NCBI RefSeq assembly: GCF_947367125.1
Contig: NZ_CANBCQ010000009.1
Coordinates: forward strand, 1-58,288
From: an uncultured Lactobacillus sp.
GTDB lineage: Bacteria; Bacillota; Bacilli; Lactobacillales; Lactobacillaceae
Direction: 5' to 3'
DNA: 58,288 bases
This document shows, in pieces, positions 28,423 to 38,190 of this stretch. Numbering within the stretch: the stretch's first letter is position 1; each line of letters starts with the position of its first letter. A model generated the notes under the pieces. That model worked only from the letters and a program-made list of their open reading frames with translations, did not search any database and was not told the DNA's origin. The position numbers were made by a program, and so were the translations under genes.

Positions 28423-29079
28423 TTATTTTTCTACAAAACTTGCATGCAAAGCATAAATTGGATTACCTTTAGCCGCAAACTTATGCTCATATTCAGTTTC
28501 AATATTCTTTTCCACAATTTCTGGCTTTTCATGGTGAAGATCTACTGAGACAAAATCGAACTTCATGCCATAATTGTTCAAACTTTGAACAGAGTAGGCA
28601 TACAAGCCTGCATTATCAGTCTTAAATTCAAGATGACCTACTGGCTTAAGTACTTGTTCATACTTGGCTAAAAAGCTCTTATAAGTCAAGCGACGCTTTT
28701 CATGACGTGTCTTTGGCCAAGGATCACTGAAATTCAAGTAAATGACATTAGTACTATTTTCTGGGAAAAAGCAGTTAATATCGGCTGCATCCCCACGCAA
28801 AATTTGTAAATTATCCAAGCCTTTTTCAAGCTTAGTCCGTAAAATAATCCCAGCAGCTGTAGTTTGTAATTCTAGTGCTACGTAATTTTTATCAGGATTT
28901 TGTTCAGCTAGTGTGGTAATAAAATGGCCTTTACCAGATCCAACTTCAATTTCAATTGGATGATCATTGCCAAATCTAGCTTGCCAATCAATTTTCTTGG
29001 CTGGATCTGGATTTTGCAATACGCTTTCTGGATGGTCATTAACGAGCTTTACAGCCCAAGGCTTATTTCTTAATCTCAT
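28423..29079 (-). CDS. trmB: tRNA (guanine-N7-)-methyltransferase
   Basis: SAM-dependent enzyme that methylates G46 in the tRNA variable loop. It is a 218-residue Rossmann-fold protein with the SAM loop IEVGSGKGHF (about 43-52), the acidic residue in VALELQ, and the catalytic block NFSDPWPKTRHEKRRLT (about 118-134). Full length. It lies 12 bases after ecsB, so it belongs to the ecs transcript. Confidence 0.97.
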   Translation of the reverse strand: MRLRNKPWAVKLVNDHPESVLQNPDPAKKIDWQARFGNDHPIEIEVGSGKGHFITTLAEQNPDKNYVALELQTTAAGIILRTKLEKGLDNLQILRGDAADINCFFPENSTNVIYLNFSDPWPKTRHEKRRLTYKSFLAKYEQVLKPVGHLEFKTDNAGLYAYSVQSLNNYGMKFDFVSVDLHHEKPEIVEKNIETEYEHKFAAKGNPIYALHASFVEK

Positions 29080-29091
29080 ATTCTCTTTTCC

Positions 29092-30321
29092 TTATCTAAT
29101 CCCAAAATTCTTTTGATTCATCTTTTTAACGCGGTTAGGCAAATATGTTGCAACTACAATCAAGGTGAAGCCCAACAAAATTGCCATTGCTTCAAATAAA
29201 CTGACATTAATTGGCAAAACAATCAGCCAGCAGATACTGATTAACAACCACTGAATGAATAATCCAATCGTCAAAACTTTAACTAAATCCTTGCCCCGAT
29301 TTTGTCGTTCAATTGGATAAACGCGGTACATGAAGTTACGGTCAAACTCTGTTGCCATTGGCAATAATTGGTAAACTGTTAAGAAAATCACCAAGCAAGA
29401 CAACCCTAGAGCCCAACGCCAGTCTTGTACTAGCCAAGATACCAAAATTGCAAAGACAGTCATTCTGACTAACAAGTTCAAATATTCTGGGTTTCTAAGT
29501 AATGATCTCCGGTATAAGAACAAGTTAGGATTTTCTTTAGCAATTGACTTAGGCAATAGAAAATCTAAATACTTTCTGCGTTTGATGGCAACTTGTTTTT
29601 CTGCTACATCAGTGAACATGCTGAAGATTGAATAAACGCGATCTTTTCTAGCTTTTTCACTTTCCGCAGCATAGCGCCAATCAAAAAGCATAGTTTTGTC
29701 CATTCTCTTGCCAAAAGTTAATTGAAAATTAGGCACAAGTAAAATACCTAAAACGCCAATTACGATGCCAATATATGAATAATATGCTGAAATAAGAGCC
29801 GCTAATAATGCTCCTAGACTAACGATGCTAAAACTAGCTTTTTTACCAAGATAAAGATTATTTTTCTCAATATCTAATTCAGTGACTTTAATTAACAGCA
29901 TAGTTGCCACAAGCAAAATGTAGCTAAAGATATTAATCTCTGCCTTAATCGTAGCAAAAGGAAAAACAATACCTGCTAGCAAGATTTCTAAAATAAACGG
30001 TAATACCAAACTATAATGCTTCATCGGCTTTAGATATTGGTCCATTTGCTCATCTTGCGTAAACAAAAATTGCATATCTGCTTCTTTAATTAAAGTAACT
30101 AAATGACCCGCTAATAATGGCACCCACAGAATAAAACCAACTAATGGCCGATAAAACCACAAGTTGCTTGGCATGGTCTTCATTGCCTGGGCATACCAAA
30201 ACATGAGTGCACCAAACAGAAAAATCAACGCTAAGATAAAGAAGTCGTTAAACACAAGCGTTAAATATTTAACTGATTGCTTGAGATTTTCACTCAATCT
30301 TTTTTTAGCTAACTCACGCAT
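29092..30321 (-). CDS. ecsB: ABC transporter permease EcsB
   Basis: A 409-residue polytopic membrane protein with about eight to ten hydrophobic segments, two near the N-terminus (FFILALIFLFGALMFWY and following) and a group near the C-terminus. It forms the Ecs transporter with EcsA; in Bacillus its loss affects secretion and intramembrane proteolysis by RasP. The start overlaps the ecsA stop by eight bases. The cargo is unknown. The RRKYLDFLLPKSI loop fits the family. Confidence 0.93.
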   Translation of the reverse strand: MRELAKKRLSENLKQSVKYLTLVFNDFFILALIFLFGALMFWYAQAMKTMPSNLWFYRPLVGFILWVPLLAGHLVTLIKEADMQFLFTQDEQMDQYLKPMKHYSLVLPFILEILLAGIVFPFATIKAEINIFSYILLVATMLLIKVTELDIEKNNLYLGKKASFSIVSLGALLAALISAYYSYIGIVIGVLGILLVPNFQLTFGKRMDKTMLFDWRYAAESEKARKDRVYSIFSMFTDVAEKQVAIKRRKYLDFLLPKSIAKENPNLFLYRRSLLRNPEYLNLLVRMTVFAILVSWLVQDWRWALGLSCLVIFLTVYQLLPMATEFDRNFMYRVYPIERQNRGKDLVKVLTIGLFIQWLLISICWLIVLPINVSLFEAMAILLGFTLIVVATYLPNRVKKMNQKNFGIR

Positions 30322-31057
30322 TGCTATGATCCTCTCTATTTAAAGTTAAATACAGCTTGTCGAATGGATCATCTGGCTTAAGACCATAGTGCTGACGAAT
30401 TTCTTGTAAACTACCAATTACTTCAATCGTGCCATTATTTAATACAGCATAATTAGAGATCGCTTGTTGAGCATCAGCCAAAACGTGAGTAGTCATCAAG
30501 ACCATTTTTCCATTAGCAATGGCTTTTTTTATCAAATCGATCAAGTTAGCTACAGCTAGTGGATCAAGACCGGTAAATGGCTCATCAATTACTAATAAGC
30601 TCGTATCGGCTAAAAAGGCGGAAACGATCATTACCTTTTGCCTCATCCCTTTTGAAAAGTGAATCGGCAGCCACCCTAGTTTGTCATCAAGTCTAAACAT
30701 CTTAAGCAGTTCATGTGCTCGCTCCCAAGCCTTTTTTTCATCTAAATGGTAACTGAGCATGGTAAGTTCCAGATGTTCCTTTAGCGTCAATTCTGGATAT
30801 AAAATTGGCGTTTCTGGAATATAAGCCACTTCACGCTTAAACTTGGTTGGCTGCTCAGTTAAAACCACATCATTCAAACTGATCTTGCCCTTCTGTGGTC
30901 TCAGCAGACCCAAAATATGCTTAATCGTAGTCGACTTACCTGCACCATTCAACCCAATTAAGCCAAGAGATTCACCAGGCTTAATTTCTAAATTAATGTC
31001 TTTAATAACCGGGACACCCGTATAGCCTCCCGTTAAATGTTCAATTTTTAATGTCAT
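30314..31057 (-). CDS. ecsA: ABC transporter ATP-binding protein EcsA
   Basis: A 247-residue ATPase subunit: Walker A GLNGAGKSTTIKHI (about 36-49), signature HFSKGMRQKV, Walker B LLVIDEPFTGLD, and the switch His in TTHVLADA. It overlaps ecsB by eight bases. It is divergent from the hit gene, the same hit/ecsAB arrangement as in Bacillus and other lactobacilli. Confidence 0.96.
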   Translation of the reverse strand: MTLKIEHLTGGYTGVPVIKDINLEIKPGESLGLIGLNGAGKSTTIKHILGLLRPQKGKISLNDVVLTEQPTKFKREVAYIPETPILYPELTLKEHLELTMLSYHLDEKKAWERAHELLKMFRLDDKLGWLPIHFSKGMRQKVMIVSAFLADTSLLVIDEPFTGLDPLAVANLIDLIKKAIANGKMVLMTTHVLADAQQAISNYAVLNNGTIEVIGSLQEIRQHYGLKPDDPFDKLYLTLNREDHSNA

Positions 31058-31147
31058 TTTTCCTATCTTTCTTTACTGAATTTATACATTTATTATGATA
31101 GCATGGATTTAATAGTAAACTAAAGTACAAGGATATGAGGTTTTATT

Positions 31148-31579
31148 ATGGAAAATTTAGACAAAGATTGTTTATTCTGCAAAATTATCCGCGGTGAAAT
31201 TCCTAGCTACACCGTTTTTGAAAATGACGATGTCAAAGCATTCTTAGATATTTCTCAAGTTAACCCAGGTCACACTCTTATGGTACCTAAAAAGCATATC
31301 GTTAACTTATTTGATTACACTAAGGAAGATGCACAACGTTACTTGCAGTATATCCCTGAAATTGCTAATGCGATCAAGGCAGCCTTCCCTAACGTAACTG
31401 CGATGAATATTACTACTAACAACGGTAAAGCTGCTAATCAAGTAGTAATGCACTCACATATTCACTTTATTCCTCGTTTTGAAGGCGATGGCTTGAAACT
31501 CATGACTCGTAACAACGCTGACAAATACGATGAAGCTAAATACAACGAAGTTGCTAACAAAATTAAGGCACAATTTTAG
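31148..31579 (+). CDS. hit: HIT family nucleotide-binding protein
   Basis: A 143-residue histidine-triad protein. The catalytic triad HSHIHFIPR (about 107-115) and the N-terminal CLFCKIIRGEIPSY zinc-site-like motif are both present. Such enzymes hydrolyse nucleoside phosphoramidates or adenylates; the substrate here is unknown. It heads a small unit with the YtxH-like gene nine bases downstream and faces away from ecsA. Confidence 0.95.
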   Translation: MENLDKDCLFCKIIRGEIPSYTVFENDDVKAFLDISQVNPGHTLMVPKKHIVNLFDYTKEDAQRYLQYIPEIANAIKAAFPNVTAMNITTNNGKAANQVVMHSHIHFIPRFEGDGLKLMTRNNADKYDEAKYNEVANKIKAQF

Positions 31580-31588
31580 GGGTTAAAA

Positions 31589-31945
31589 ATGAAACATTTC
31601 TTATTAGGCACAGTTTTTGGTGCAGCAGCCGGCTTAGTTTTTTCCTGTATGAAAGATAGCAATGGTAATCGACCAGGTAAGCCATTAAAAGATGAGTTCG
31701 AAGCAATTAAACATGAAAGCCAACGCTTTAATTCTGCCTTGCAAAAAGCTAAAAAGGCTAGTCAAGAATTAACTGAACAAATGCCAACTGCTGAACGTAC
31801 AATTAGTGATATTAGTGATAGTGTTGAAAATTATTCCGACCATATTCAACCGATCGTTAATCGCATAGAGAAAAAGAGCGATGAATTGAACCAAGATTTG
31901 GAAAATATCGTGCCAGATACTAATTCGCAAGACACAAAGGACTAA
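31589..31945 (+). CDS. YtxH-like small membrane-anchored protein
   Basis: A 118-residue protein. The N-terminal hydrophobic segment (FLLGTVFGAAAGLVFSC, about 4-20) is typical of YtxH proteins and should act as a membrane anchor or uncleaved signal. The remainder is a Lys/Glu-rich helix likely to form a coiled coil. It follows hit by nine bases and lies before prsA. Its function is unknown, possibly cell-envelope stress. Confidence 0.75.
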   Translation: MKHFLLGTVFGAAAGLVFSCMKDSNGNRPGKPLKDEFEAIKHESQRFNSALQKAKKASQELTEQMPTAERTISDISDSVENYSDHIQPIVNRIEKKSDELNQDLENIVPDTNSQDTKD

Positions 31946-32063
31946 GAAAAAAGAAAGAAAATTTGATTTTTCTGTGAAAATTCGTAATTTGAAAACGAAA
32001 CGCTCTTTTTTATGGTATATTAATGAACAGTTACTTATTTAAGGATGTGGAGATATTATTTTT

Positions 32064-32966
32064 ATGAAGAGTTATATGAAAAAAATTGCTGCAGTCGTTG
32101 CTGTAGCTGGCGTTGCATTATCAACTGCTGCTTGTTCCAACAGCGGCACTAAAGCTACCGTTGCTTCATACAAGGGTGGTAAGATCACTCAAGAACAATA
32201 CTACGATGAAATGAAGAAGTCACAAGCTGGTAAGTCAACTTTGGCTAACATGATTATCAACCGCGCTTTGGAAGAACAATACGGCAAGTATGTTTCTCAA
32301 AAGAAAGTTGACAAGCAATACAACAACTACAAGAAGCAATATGGCTCACAATTTAGTGCTGTTTTACAACAAAACGGTATGACTGCTTCAAGCTTCAAGC
32401 AAAACTTAAAGACTAACCTGCTTTCTGAAGAAGCATTAAAGCACATTAAGAAGATTTCCAAGAAGCAAGAAGAACAAGCTTGGAAGAATTACCAACCTAA
32501 GGTAACTGTTCAACATATTTTAGTTGCTAAGAAATCAACTGCTCAAAGCATCATCAAGCAATTGAAGGATGGCAAGAGTTTTGCAAGTTTAGCCAAGAAA
32601 TACTCACTTGATACTGCTACCAAGAATAAGGCTGGTAAGTTGCCATCATTCGACTCAACTGACAATACTTTAGACAGTTCATTCAAGACTGCTGCCTTCA
32701 AGCTTAAGACTGGTGAAGTTACTGAAAGCCCAGTTAAATCACAATCTGGTTACCACGTAATCAAGATGATTAGCCACCCAGCTAAGGGTAAGTTTGCTGA
32801 CCACAAGAAGGCTATCGATGATCAAATTTACGCATCAATGGCTCAAGATCAAGCTATTATGAAAGACGTTATTGCTACCGTTTTGAAGAAGGCTGACGTG
32901 TCAATCAAAGATAGCGACTTGAAGGATGTATTATCATCATACATTTCAACTGGTGCTACTAAGTAA
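32064..32966 (+). CDS. prsA: Foldase lipoprotein PrsA
   Basis: Extracellular peptidyl-prolyl cis-trans isomerase that helps secreted proteins fold. A 300-residue precursor with a lipobox LSTAAC, placing lipid-modified Cys at about residue 24. An N-terminal chaperone arm (about 30-140) is followed by a parvulin domain (about 146-240; VQHILVAKKSTAQSIIKQL, GKSFASLAKKYSLD, SGYHVIKM) and a C-terminal helix. GGATGTGGAG lies before the start. It has its own strong terminator. It probably assists the surface proteins encoded upstream. Confidence 0.96.
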   Translation: MKSYMKKIAAVVAVAGVALSTAACSNSGTKATVASYKGGKITQEQYYDEMKKSQAGKSTLANMIINRALEEQYGKYVSQKKVDKQYNNYKKQYGSQFSAVLQQNGMTASSFKQNLKTNLLSEEALKHIKKISKKQEEQAWKNYQPKVTVQHILVAKKSTAQSIIKQLKDGKSFASLAKKYSLDTATKNKAGKLPSFDSTDNTLDSSFKTAAFKLKTGEVTESPVKSQSGYHVIKMISHPAKGKFADHKKAIDDQIYASMAQDQAIMKDVIATVLKKADVSIKDSDLKDVLSSYISTGATK

Positions 32967-32981
32967 TAGCTTTTATTAAAC

Positions 32982-33019
32982 AAAAAATCGCCGAATTCAT
33001 TTAAATTCGACGATTTTTT
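32982..33019 (+). terminator. Terminator of prsA
   Basis: Stem AAAAATCG..CGAATT / AATTCGACGATTTTT with T run on the plus strand. Confidence 0.85.
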
Positions 33020-33109
33020 AACTTTTTCTAAAGCCATACTCCTTTTAAAAAATAATCCTCTCTTTTTACGTAATAAGTAATAGATACCACAAAGAAAGGA
33101 TTATAATAC

Positions 33110-33505
33110 TTGGATTATTTAGCAAAGAAACACGAATATACTTTTTGGAATAATAAGCGTTCCCTGGTTCGTGTTTATGTGACACAAATTGCGAATTCAC
33201 CTTACAATATCTGGGTTGAAGGCAAGACGAAAAAGTATCGCGACAGTGCCATATTAATTGAAAAGGCCCTTAAAGATTTTAATCGAGCCGAATTACCACT
33301 TACCATCATAGTTGCAGATTCTAAAATGGGATCTGGTGGAATATCATCATATAACCATGACGATGATATAATTTACTATAATAGTTACTATCACAGCAAA
33401 ACACGAGTCAATCAGATTGTTAATGGAAAACTCTTTGCATCTCAAAACGTATCTGACATCATTCGACATGAGTTAGGACACAAACTGCATTGGGATGCAG
33501 TCAAA
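33110..33505 (+). pseudogene. 5' remnant of a HELGH-containing protein fused to a permease remnant
   Basis: The first about 132 codons, from a TTG start with AAAGGA nine bases upstream, encode a soluble segment ending in IRHELGHKLHWDAVK, a zincin-type HExxH motif. Directly after it the frame becomes a membrane permease, so the zincin part has lost its C-terminus. I do not recognise the source; phage head-associated proteins sometimes carry such a motif, but this is a guess. The third zinc ligand is not present. The fragment is probably not functional. Confidence 0.6.
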
Positions 33506-34357
33506 ATTGTGCTAGGCTTATTAGCAATTACCGGCATTTTGCCAGTTAAAAGATTCAATCATGCCCCAGGTTTAATTAATTTCTATAAAAATGGCTGGTT
33601 CCCTAATGGCTTCAGCGGTGTCTTCACCACAATGTTAACCGTTAATTCTGCTTTTTTTAGAACAGAACTCATTGATATTACTGCTGGTGAAGCCGAAAAT
33701 CCACAAAAAGCCATTTCTAGTGCAATCAATACTACTTTATGACGACTGATCATCTTCTTTACTGGCAGCATTGTCGTCATGGCAGCCTTAATTCCTTACA
33801 AGGTAGCTGGCGTTACTCAGAGTCCATTCGTTTATGTTTTGGACTTAATCCATGTGCCCTTTGCCGCAAATTCAGGCCTTTACGCTTCAACCAGAATGCT
33901 TTGGTCGCTCAGCAATGAAGGAACGATTCCTAAGGCTTTCAAGAAAACTAGCAAAAACGGTGTGCCAACTTTAGCCTTAGTAGTCAGCATGTTAGGTGGA
34001 ATTTTCGCCTTAATCTCAAGTAAAGTAGCTGCCAGCACAGTTTACTTAGTCTTAGTGTCAATCTCAGGTCTGGCAGTGGTGATCGTTTAGATGGCGATCG
34101 CTTTAGCTGAACTTAACTTCAGAAAAAAATTTTTGCGAGATGGTCACCAATTGAATGAATTAAAATATCGTACGCCATGGTATCCGGTAGTTCCATATTT
34201 TGCCTTTTTCGCTAGTTTATTGTCTTGTATTTTGATTTGGTTTGATCCAGCTCAAAGAGTCGCCCACTATTATACGATTCCATTTATGGCAATTTGCTAC
34301 GTGGGACATTATTTATGGCGAAAATTTGATAAGAACTTAGAAACTGTTGAAGAGTAG
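33506..34357 (+). pseudogene. Amino acid permease remnant with two in-frame stops
   Basis: C-terminal half of an APC-family amino acid permease of the LysP/GabP type, in one frame throughout. Recognised pieces include [82 protein letters not shown] and RTPWYPVVPYF. TGA at 33740-33742 and TAG at 34088-34090 both fall where relatives have Trp (TTLWRL, VIVWMAIAL), so each is one change from TGG. About 15-20 residues also seem deleted before ANSGLYAS, and the N-terminal half is gone. Not functional. Confidence 0.85.
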
Positions 34358-34370
34358 CTAAATTTAAACT

Positions 34371-34425
34371 AAAAAACAAGAAAGCAATCAATTCTCTTTT
34401 TAGAAGTTGATTGCTTTCTTGTTTA
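34371..34425. terminator. Long bidirectional terminator
   Basis: Seventeen-pair stem AACAAGAAAGCAATCAA / TTGATTGCTTTCTTGTT with flanking A and T runs, between the permease remnant and the XRE remnant. Confidence 0.85.
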
Positions 34426-34718
34426 TCCGAAACTAAATTTTGATACATTGCTGTTATTACATCATCAGTCGTGATCTGTAAAATTTCTAGATGATCGACA
34501 AAGTGTTGCTTACCTTTATAAGTTATTACGTATGATCCTGGGATATCAATAATTTGTCCCTTCTTCATGCGAATAGTACGACCTGTTGATGGATCGATTT
34601 AGTGAACACCGCGTTCTACTTTTAAATAAGCAGATTCTGTAATAATGTCAGGTGCCATTTCTGTCTGTGTCATTCCTGATTGCAGACGCAGAGCCTTCAA
34701 AGCTTCTCCTATTTTCAT
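34426..34718 (-). pseudogene. XRE-type (possibly Rgg-like) regulator remnant
   Basis: From ATG at 34718 the frame encodes a helix-turn-helix start (MKIGEALKALRLQSGMTQTE, then SAYLKVERGVH) and hits TAA at 34599-34601 (codon 40); one change from CAA (Gln) would explain it. The frame then continues for about 58 codons (IDPSTGRTIRMKKGQ and on) until it meets the bidirectional terminator. The part after the stop does not clearly match a regulator, so it may be a fusion. It lies just upstream of nothing on its strand and four bases from yhaM. Broken, not functional. Confidence 0.6.
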
Positions 34719-34721
34719 TTC

Positions 34722-35699
34722 CTACTCCAAATGTCTAGCTTTATCCAACGCAGGATCGTGCTTCGGTCGATAATATCGTTTGCCATCTTGGCTGAGCAAA
34801 GGCTCGGTAAATTCACCCTTAGGCGTATGCTGCAGGGCATTAGTCACAGCGTAAACAGCCGCATCCAAATCATCAATGCGATGAAGCAGTTCCGCCTCCA
34901 GCAATGCCGGTAATTTAGGTGAACCATATTCAAAACGACCATGATGACTAAGCACCATATGTCTGAGCAAAAGTAAATCTTCCGATTCAAGATCCATTTT
35001 CATATCTTGTGCTGCTAACATAATTTGCTCATCTATCAAAACTAGGTGTCCAACCAGATTACCTTCAGTCGTATATTGTGTTGCAGCTGGACCTGTAAGC
35101 TCTAGTACTTTACCCATATCATGCAAAATGCATCCCGCATAAAGCAGCGATCTATTTACCTGCTCATAATTATCGGCTAAGCCCTTAGCATCCTTTAACA
35201 TTGAGAGCGTATGAAAAGCCAACCCGCCACGGACTGCATGGTGATTACTCTTTCCCGCCGGATGATCATAAAAAGGTTGATGCCATTTATTAAGCAGATA
35301 TTTCACAATTTTAGACCAGACTGGATTTTCGATTTGCATAGCAAATTTATTAATCTCGTTTTCCATGTCATCAATTGGCTCAGGAGCTGATTTAACAAAC
35401 TGATCAAGTTCATAACCTTCTTGCGGACCCACGACACGCAGAGAATATATTCTAATTTGTGGTCGTCCTTGGTATTCTTCTCTTTTTCCATTCAACTCAA
35501 CAATTGTACCCGTTGAAAAAGTTGCCGCATCTTGATTGTTAGCATCCCAGTAATTGCCCCGGATTTCACCTGAGCCATCGCCAAATTGCATTGCCAAAAA
35601 TAATTTATTTTTCTTATTCCGACGCAGTTGCGAATTTTTAATCAAAACAACAATGTCCATCTCTTCGCCATCGTTGTAATCTAGCAATCTTTTAAGCAT
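34722..35699 (-). CDS. yhaM: 3'-5' exoribonuclease YhaM
   Basis: A 325-residue nuclease with an N-terminal OB-fold nucleic-acid-binding domain (about 1-95, LRRNKKNKLFLAMQFGDGSGEIRGN) and a central HD domain (HHAVRGGLAFHTLSML near 160-175; ILHDMGK near 200). It trims RNA 3' ends and can act on single-stranded DNA. Its start overlaps yhaN by eight bases, the conserved yhaO-yhaN-yhaM order. A YhaM C-terminus RHLE finishes next to the XRE remnant. Confidence 0.95.
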   Translation of the reverse strand: MLKRLLDYNDGEEMDIVVLIKNSQLRRNKKNKLFLAMQFGDGSGEIRGNYWDANNQDAATFSTGTIVELNGKREEYQGRPQIRIYSLRVVGPQEGYELDQFVKSAPEPIDDMENEINKFAMQIENPVWSKIVKYLLNKWHQPFYDHPAGKSNHHAVRGGLAFHTLSMLKDAKGLADNYEQVNRSLLYAGCILHDMGKVLELTGPAATQYTTEGNLVGHLVLIDEQIMLAAQDMKMDLESEDLLLLRHMVLSHHGRFEYGSPKLPALLEAELLHRIDDLDAAVYAVTNALQHTPKGEFTEPLLSQDGKRYYRPKHDPALDKARHLE

Positions 35700-38190
35700 C
35701 TTGAGTTCCTTTCGTAAAAGTTAATGGCTTGATTCCAAGTTTATCAACCAAACTGTGCTGAGCAGTAAAGATCAATACTTGATTATTTTCACTAATCTTT
35801 TGCAATAACTGATCAATATAGCCGATTCGCTGGTCATCAAAATTAACAAATGAATCATCAATCAAAATCGGCAGATTAATTTCATCTTTAATTTGTTCAA
35901 CAAAGGCTAGCTTTAAAGCAAAATACAACTGTTCCGCAGTCCCACGAGAAAGATATTTCACCTCGCGCTTTTTGCCATCACTTCTAACTACCGTTAATTT
36001 TTTCGCTAATTCAATCTCAACATATCTGCCGCCAGTAAGCAAGGTTAAATATTCTTTGGCAGCCTTGAGCATCTTAGGGAAGCGCTCATTAGATGCTAAA
36101 TCCAGTGAGCGACTAATCCATTTTGCAGCCAATAAATTAGCCAAATACTCTTCACTAGCTTGAGCAAAATCAGTTTCGGTATTAGCTAAATCTTGCTTAG
36201 CTTTAAAGACTGCAGTAGAGTCTGCCAAATTGTCCAGCTGTACTTGCAGTTGGGCTACCTGACTTTGCAAATCATTAATTTCTGCAGTTTTATTGCTAAT
36301 TCGCCTAGCCAATCCAGATAGTTGATCAGTAAGTTCTGCAGCATTTGTCTGTGTTTTCAACCGCTCCAAATCATCACCTAATGAAGCTTTTAAAGCAGCA
36401 ATTTGTGTTTTTAGCTTAGTTTGAGCCAGGAAATCTTGATATAGCTGGTCGTATTCCGCCATATTTTTCACATTAGCTTGGGCAAAAATCGCCTTTAATT
36501 GTAAACCTGATTCCTTTAAATCTTGTTGATCCTGCTTGACGGTTGTCGTTAAATTAGCCCTTCTTTGCGCCATTTCTTGCTTTTGACTAACCTGATTATC
36601 CAGTTCATCTAGTCCAACCAAAACAGCACTAAAATCATTTTCAACAGGCTGTTTTAAAGCATTTTGCACATTTGATGCTAATTGAGCTACATCCTGATTG
36701 ATCGTATTAATTTGTTCATTATTAACCTGAGCTGCATTTTCCTTAAGCTGATATTGATTTAAGTTAGTTAACACGCTGTTTAGGTTTAAAGTATCAGAGT
36801 CTAAACCATATTTTGTTTGAAAAGCTCGCCGCTCCTGCGCTATTAGCTTTCTTTTTTCTAAAATTGCCGCATTCTGCTTAGTTTGATTACTATTTTTTAC
36901 ATAACCAGCTGCTAGAAAAATTAGCCCTGTGATCAAAGCAATTACACCAATCGTACCAAACGTAGCTAAGAAGATAACACCTAATACAGCTAACACACCG
37001 CCAATGATATACCATATCTTGTTATCAGTAGCTGCAGCTTGTTGCGATTCAGTATCAGCACTAGGCAAGGCTTGATAATCAGCTTGCAGTTGCTTTAATT
37101 GCTCTGATGTTAAATTATACAAACTTTGTAATTCCGGAGTTAAAGCCAGCAATTGCTTTTGTTCTTGCTCTAATTGATCTACTTTTTGTAAACAATTCCG
37201 GTATTCAGCCTGCCATTGCAAAAGTTGGGGCTTTTGTTGGATCAATTTCTTTTCTGCCGCAAAATCTGTCTGCTCACTCTCACCCAAATCTTGCAATTGG
37301 TCTTCTAGTTTTTGAATTGTCTTTTGCAAGTTGCGGCCTTGGGCCATTAAATCTTGAGCCTTTTGATAATTTTGACTATCAAAAGCCACATCTTTTACCT
37401 GCTTTTGTAAATCAAGCAAAGTCTGATAATTGCCCATTTCTTTTTGCAAGTTTTGCAATTCTTGAGCTTGCTTTTGCAATACAGCCAAGTCTTGCATTTG
37501 CTTCTTCAATGCGGTGCTTTCTTGCTCAAATTCTTGCCACAACTGTTCATAATCGTTGAACTCATTTTTAGTTTGCGTCAATTCATCCCGTTTGTCAGCC
37601 ATTTCTTTCAACAAACGATTAACTTCTGGCTTTTTACCAGTCTTTTTAAACAGCTTCCCTGCTTCTTTAGCAAAACTATCACGCAATTCAAGCAATTTGC
37701 TCGAATCAGCAGCCCCTAAATAATAAATTCGTTCCAGTAAATCTGTCTGACTTAAGCTGCTAACTTGGCCCAACATCTCTTGATTAAAAATAAAGCTGTC
37801 AGCGTAAAAGGCGCCGCCAATATTTTGAATTTGATCAAAAAATAAATTTTCGGGAACAACTTGCCCATCTTTTTTGACAGTTAAAATACCCTTTTTAGTC
37901 TTATCGCCCTTGGCATAAAGCCGTTCAAGCTCATATTCACCATCATCTGTCGCAAATACCAAGCTACCACCCATCGGACTTACATGGGCTAGCGGCGTAT
38001 AGTCTTCAAAAAATGGCGAAAAATTCGACCGCAAATGAAAGCCAAACATGATCTGCTTAATAAAAGCAACAGTAGTACTTTTCCCAGCTTCGTTAGCGCC
38101 AAAAAAGACATTGATTTTATCACTGGGCAAATCAAAGGTTTTATTCGAGAACTGCCCAAAGTTAACGATCTTAATTTGTTTCAGTCTCAT
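35692..38190 (-). CDS. yhaN: Rad50/SbcC-like ATPase YhaN
   Basis: An 832-residue AAA ATPase of the SMC-like type. N-terminal Walker A is GANEAGKSTTVAFIKQ (about 32-47); the C-terminal signature is YLSRGTAEQLYFALKLAF (about 750) with Walker B LPILIDDSF. Two long coiled-coil arms flank a pair of membrane helices (about 388-428, IIGGVLAVLGVIFL and following), unusual for an SMC-like protein but usual for YhaN. It overlaps yhaO by 20 bases and yhaM by eight. Together with YhaO it likely forms a membrane-linked nuclease complex for DNA end processing. Confidence 0.93.
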   Translation of the reverse strand: MRLKQIKIVNFGQFSNKTFDLPSDKINVFFGANEAGKSTTVAFIKQIMFGFHLRSNFSPFFEDYTPLAHVSPMGGSLVFATDDGEYELERLYAKGDKTKKGILTVKKDGQVVPENLFFDQIQNIGGAFYADSFIFNQEMLGQVSSLSQTDLLERIYYLGAADSSKLLELRDSFAKEAGKLFKKTGKKPEVNRLLKEMADKRDELTQTKNEFNDYEQLWQEFEQESTALKKQMQDLAVLQKQAQELQNLQKEMGNYQTLLDLQKQVKDVAFDSQNYQKAQDLMAQGRNLQKTIQKLEDQLQDLGESEQTDFAAEKKLIQQKPQLLQWQAEYRNCLQKVDQLEQEQKQLLALTPELQSLYNLTSEQLKQLQADYQALPSADTESQQAAATDNKIWYIIGGVLAVLGVIFLATFGTIGVIALITGLIFLAAGYVKNSNQTKQNAAILEKRKLIAQERRAFQTKYGLDSDTLNLNSVLTNLNQYQLKENAAQVNNEQINTINQDVAQLASNVQNALKQPVENDFSAVLVGLDELDNQVSQKQEMAQRRANLTTTVKQDQQDLKESGLQLKAIFAQANVKNMAEYDQLYQDFLAQTKLKTQIAALKASLGDDLERLKTQTNAAELTDQLSGLARRISNKTAEINDLQSQVAQLQVQLDNLADSTAVFKAKQDLANTETDFAQASEEYLANLLAAKWISRSLDLASNERFPKMLKAAKEYLTLLTGGRYVEIELAKKLTVVRSDGKKREVKYLSRGTAEQLYFALKLAFVEQIKDEINLPILIDDSFVNFDDQRIGYIDQLLQKISENNQVLIFTAQHSLVDKLGIKPLTFTKGTQDA

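Noticed and set aside
34284-34568. 94-codon minus-strand frame as a gene of its own
   Set aside because: It is the in-frame continuation of the XRE remnant read past its stop and through a terminator.
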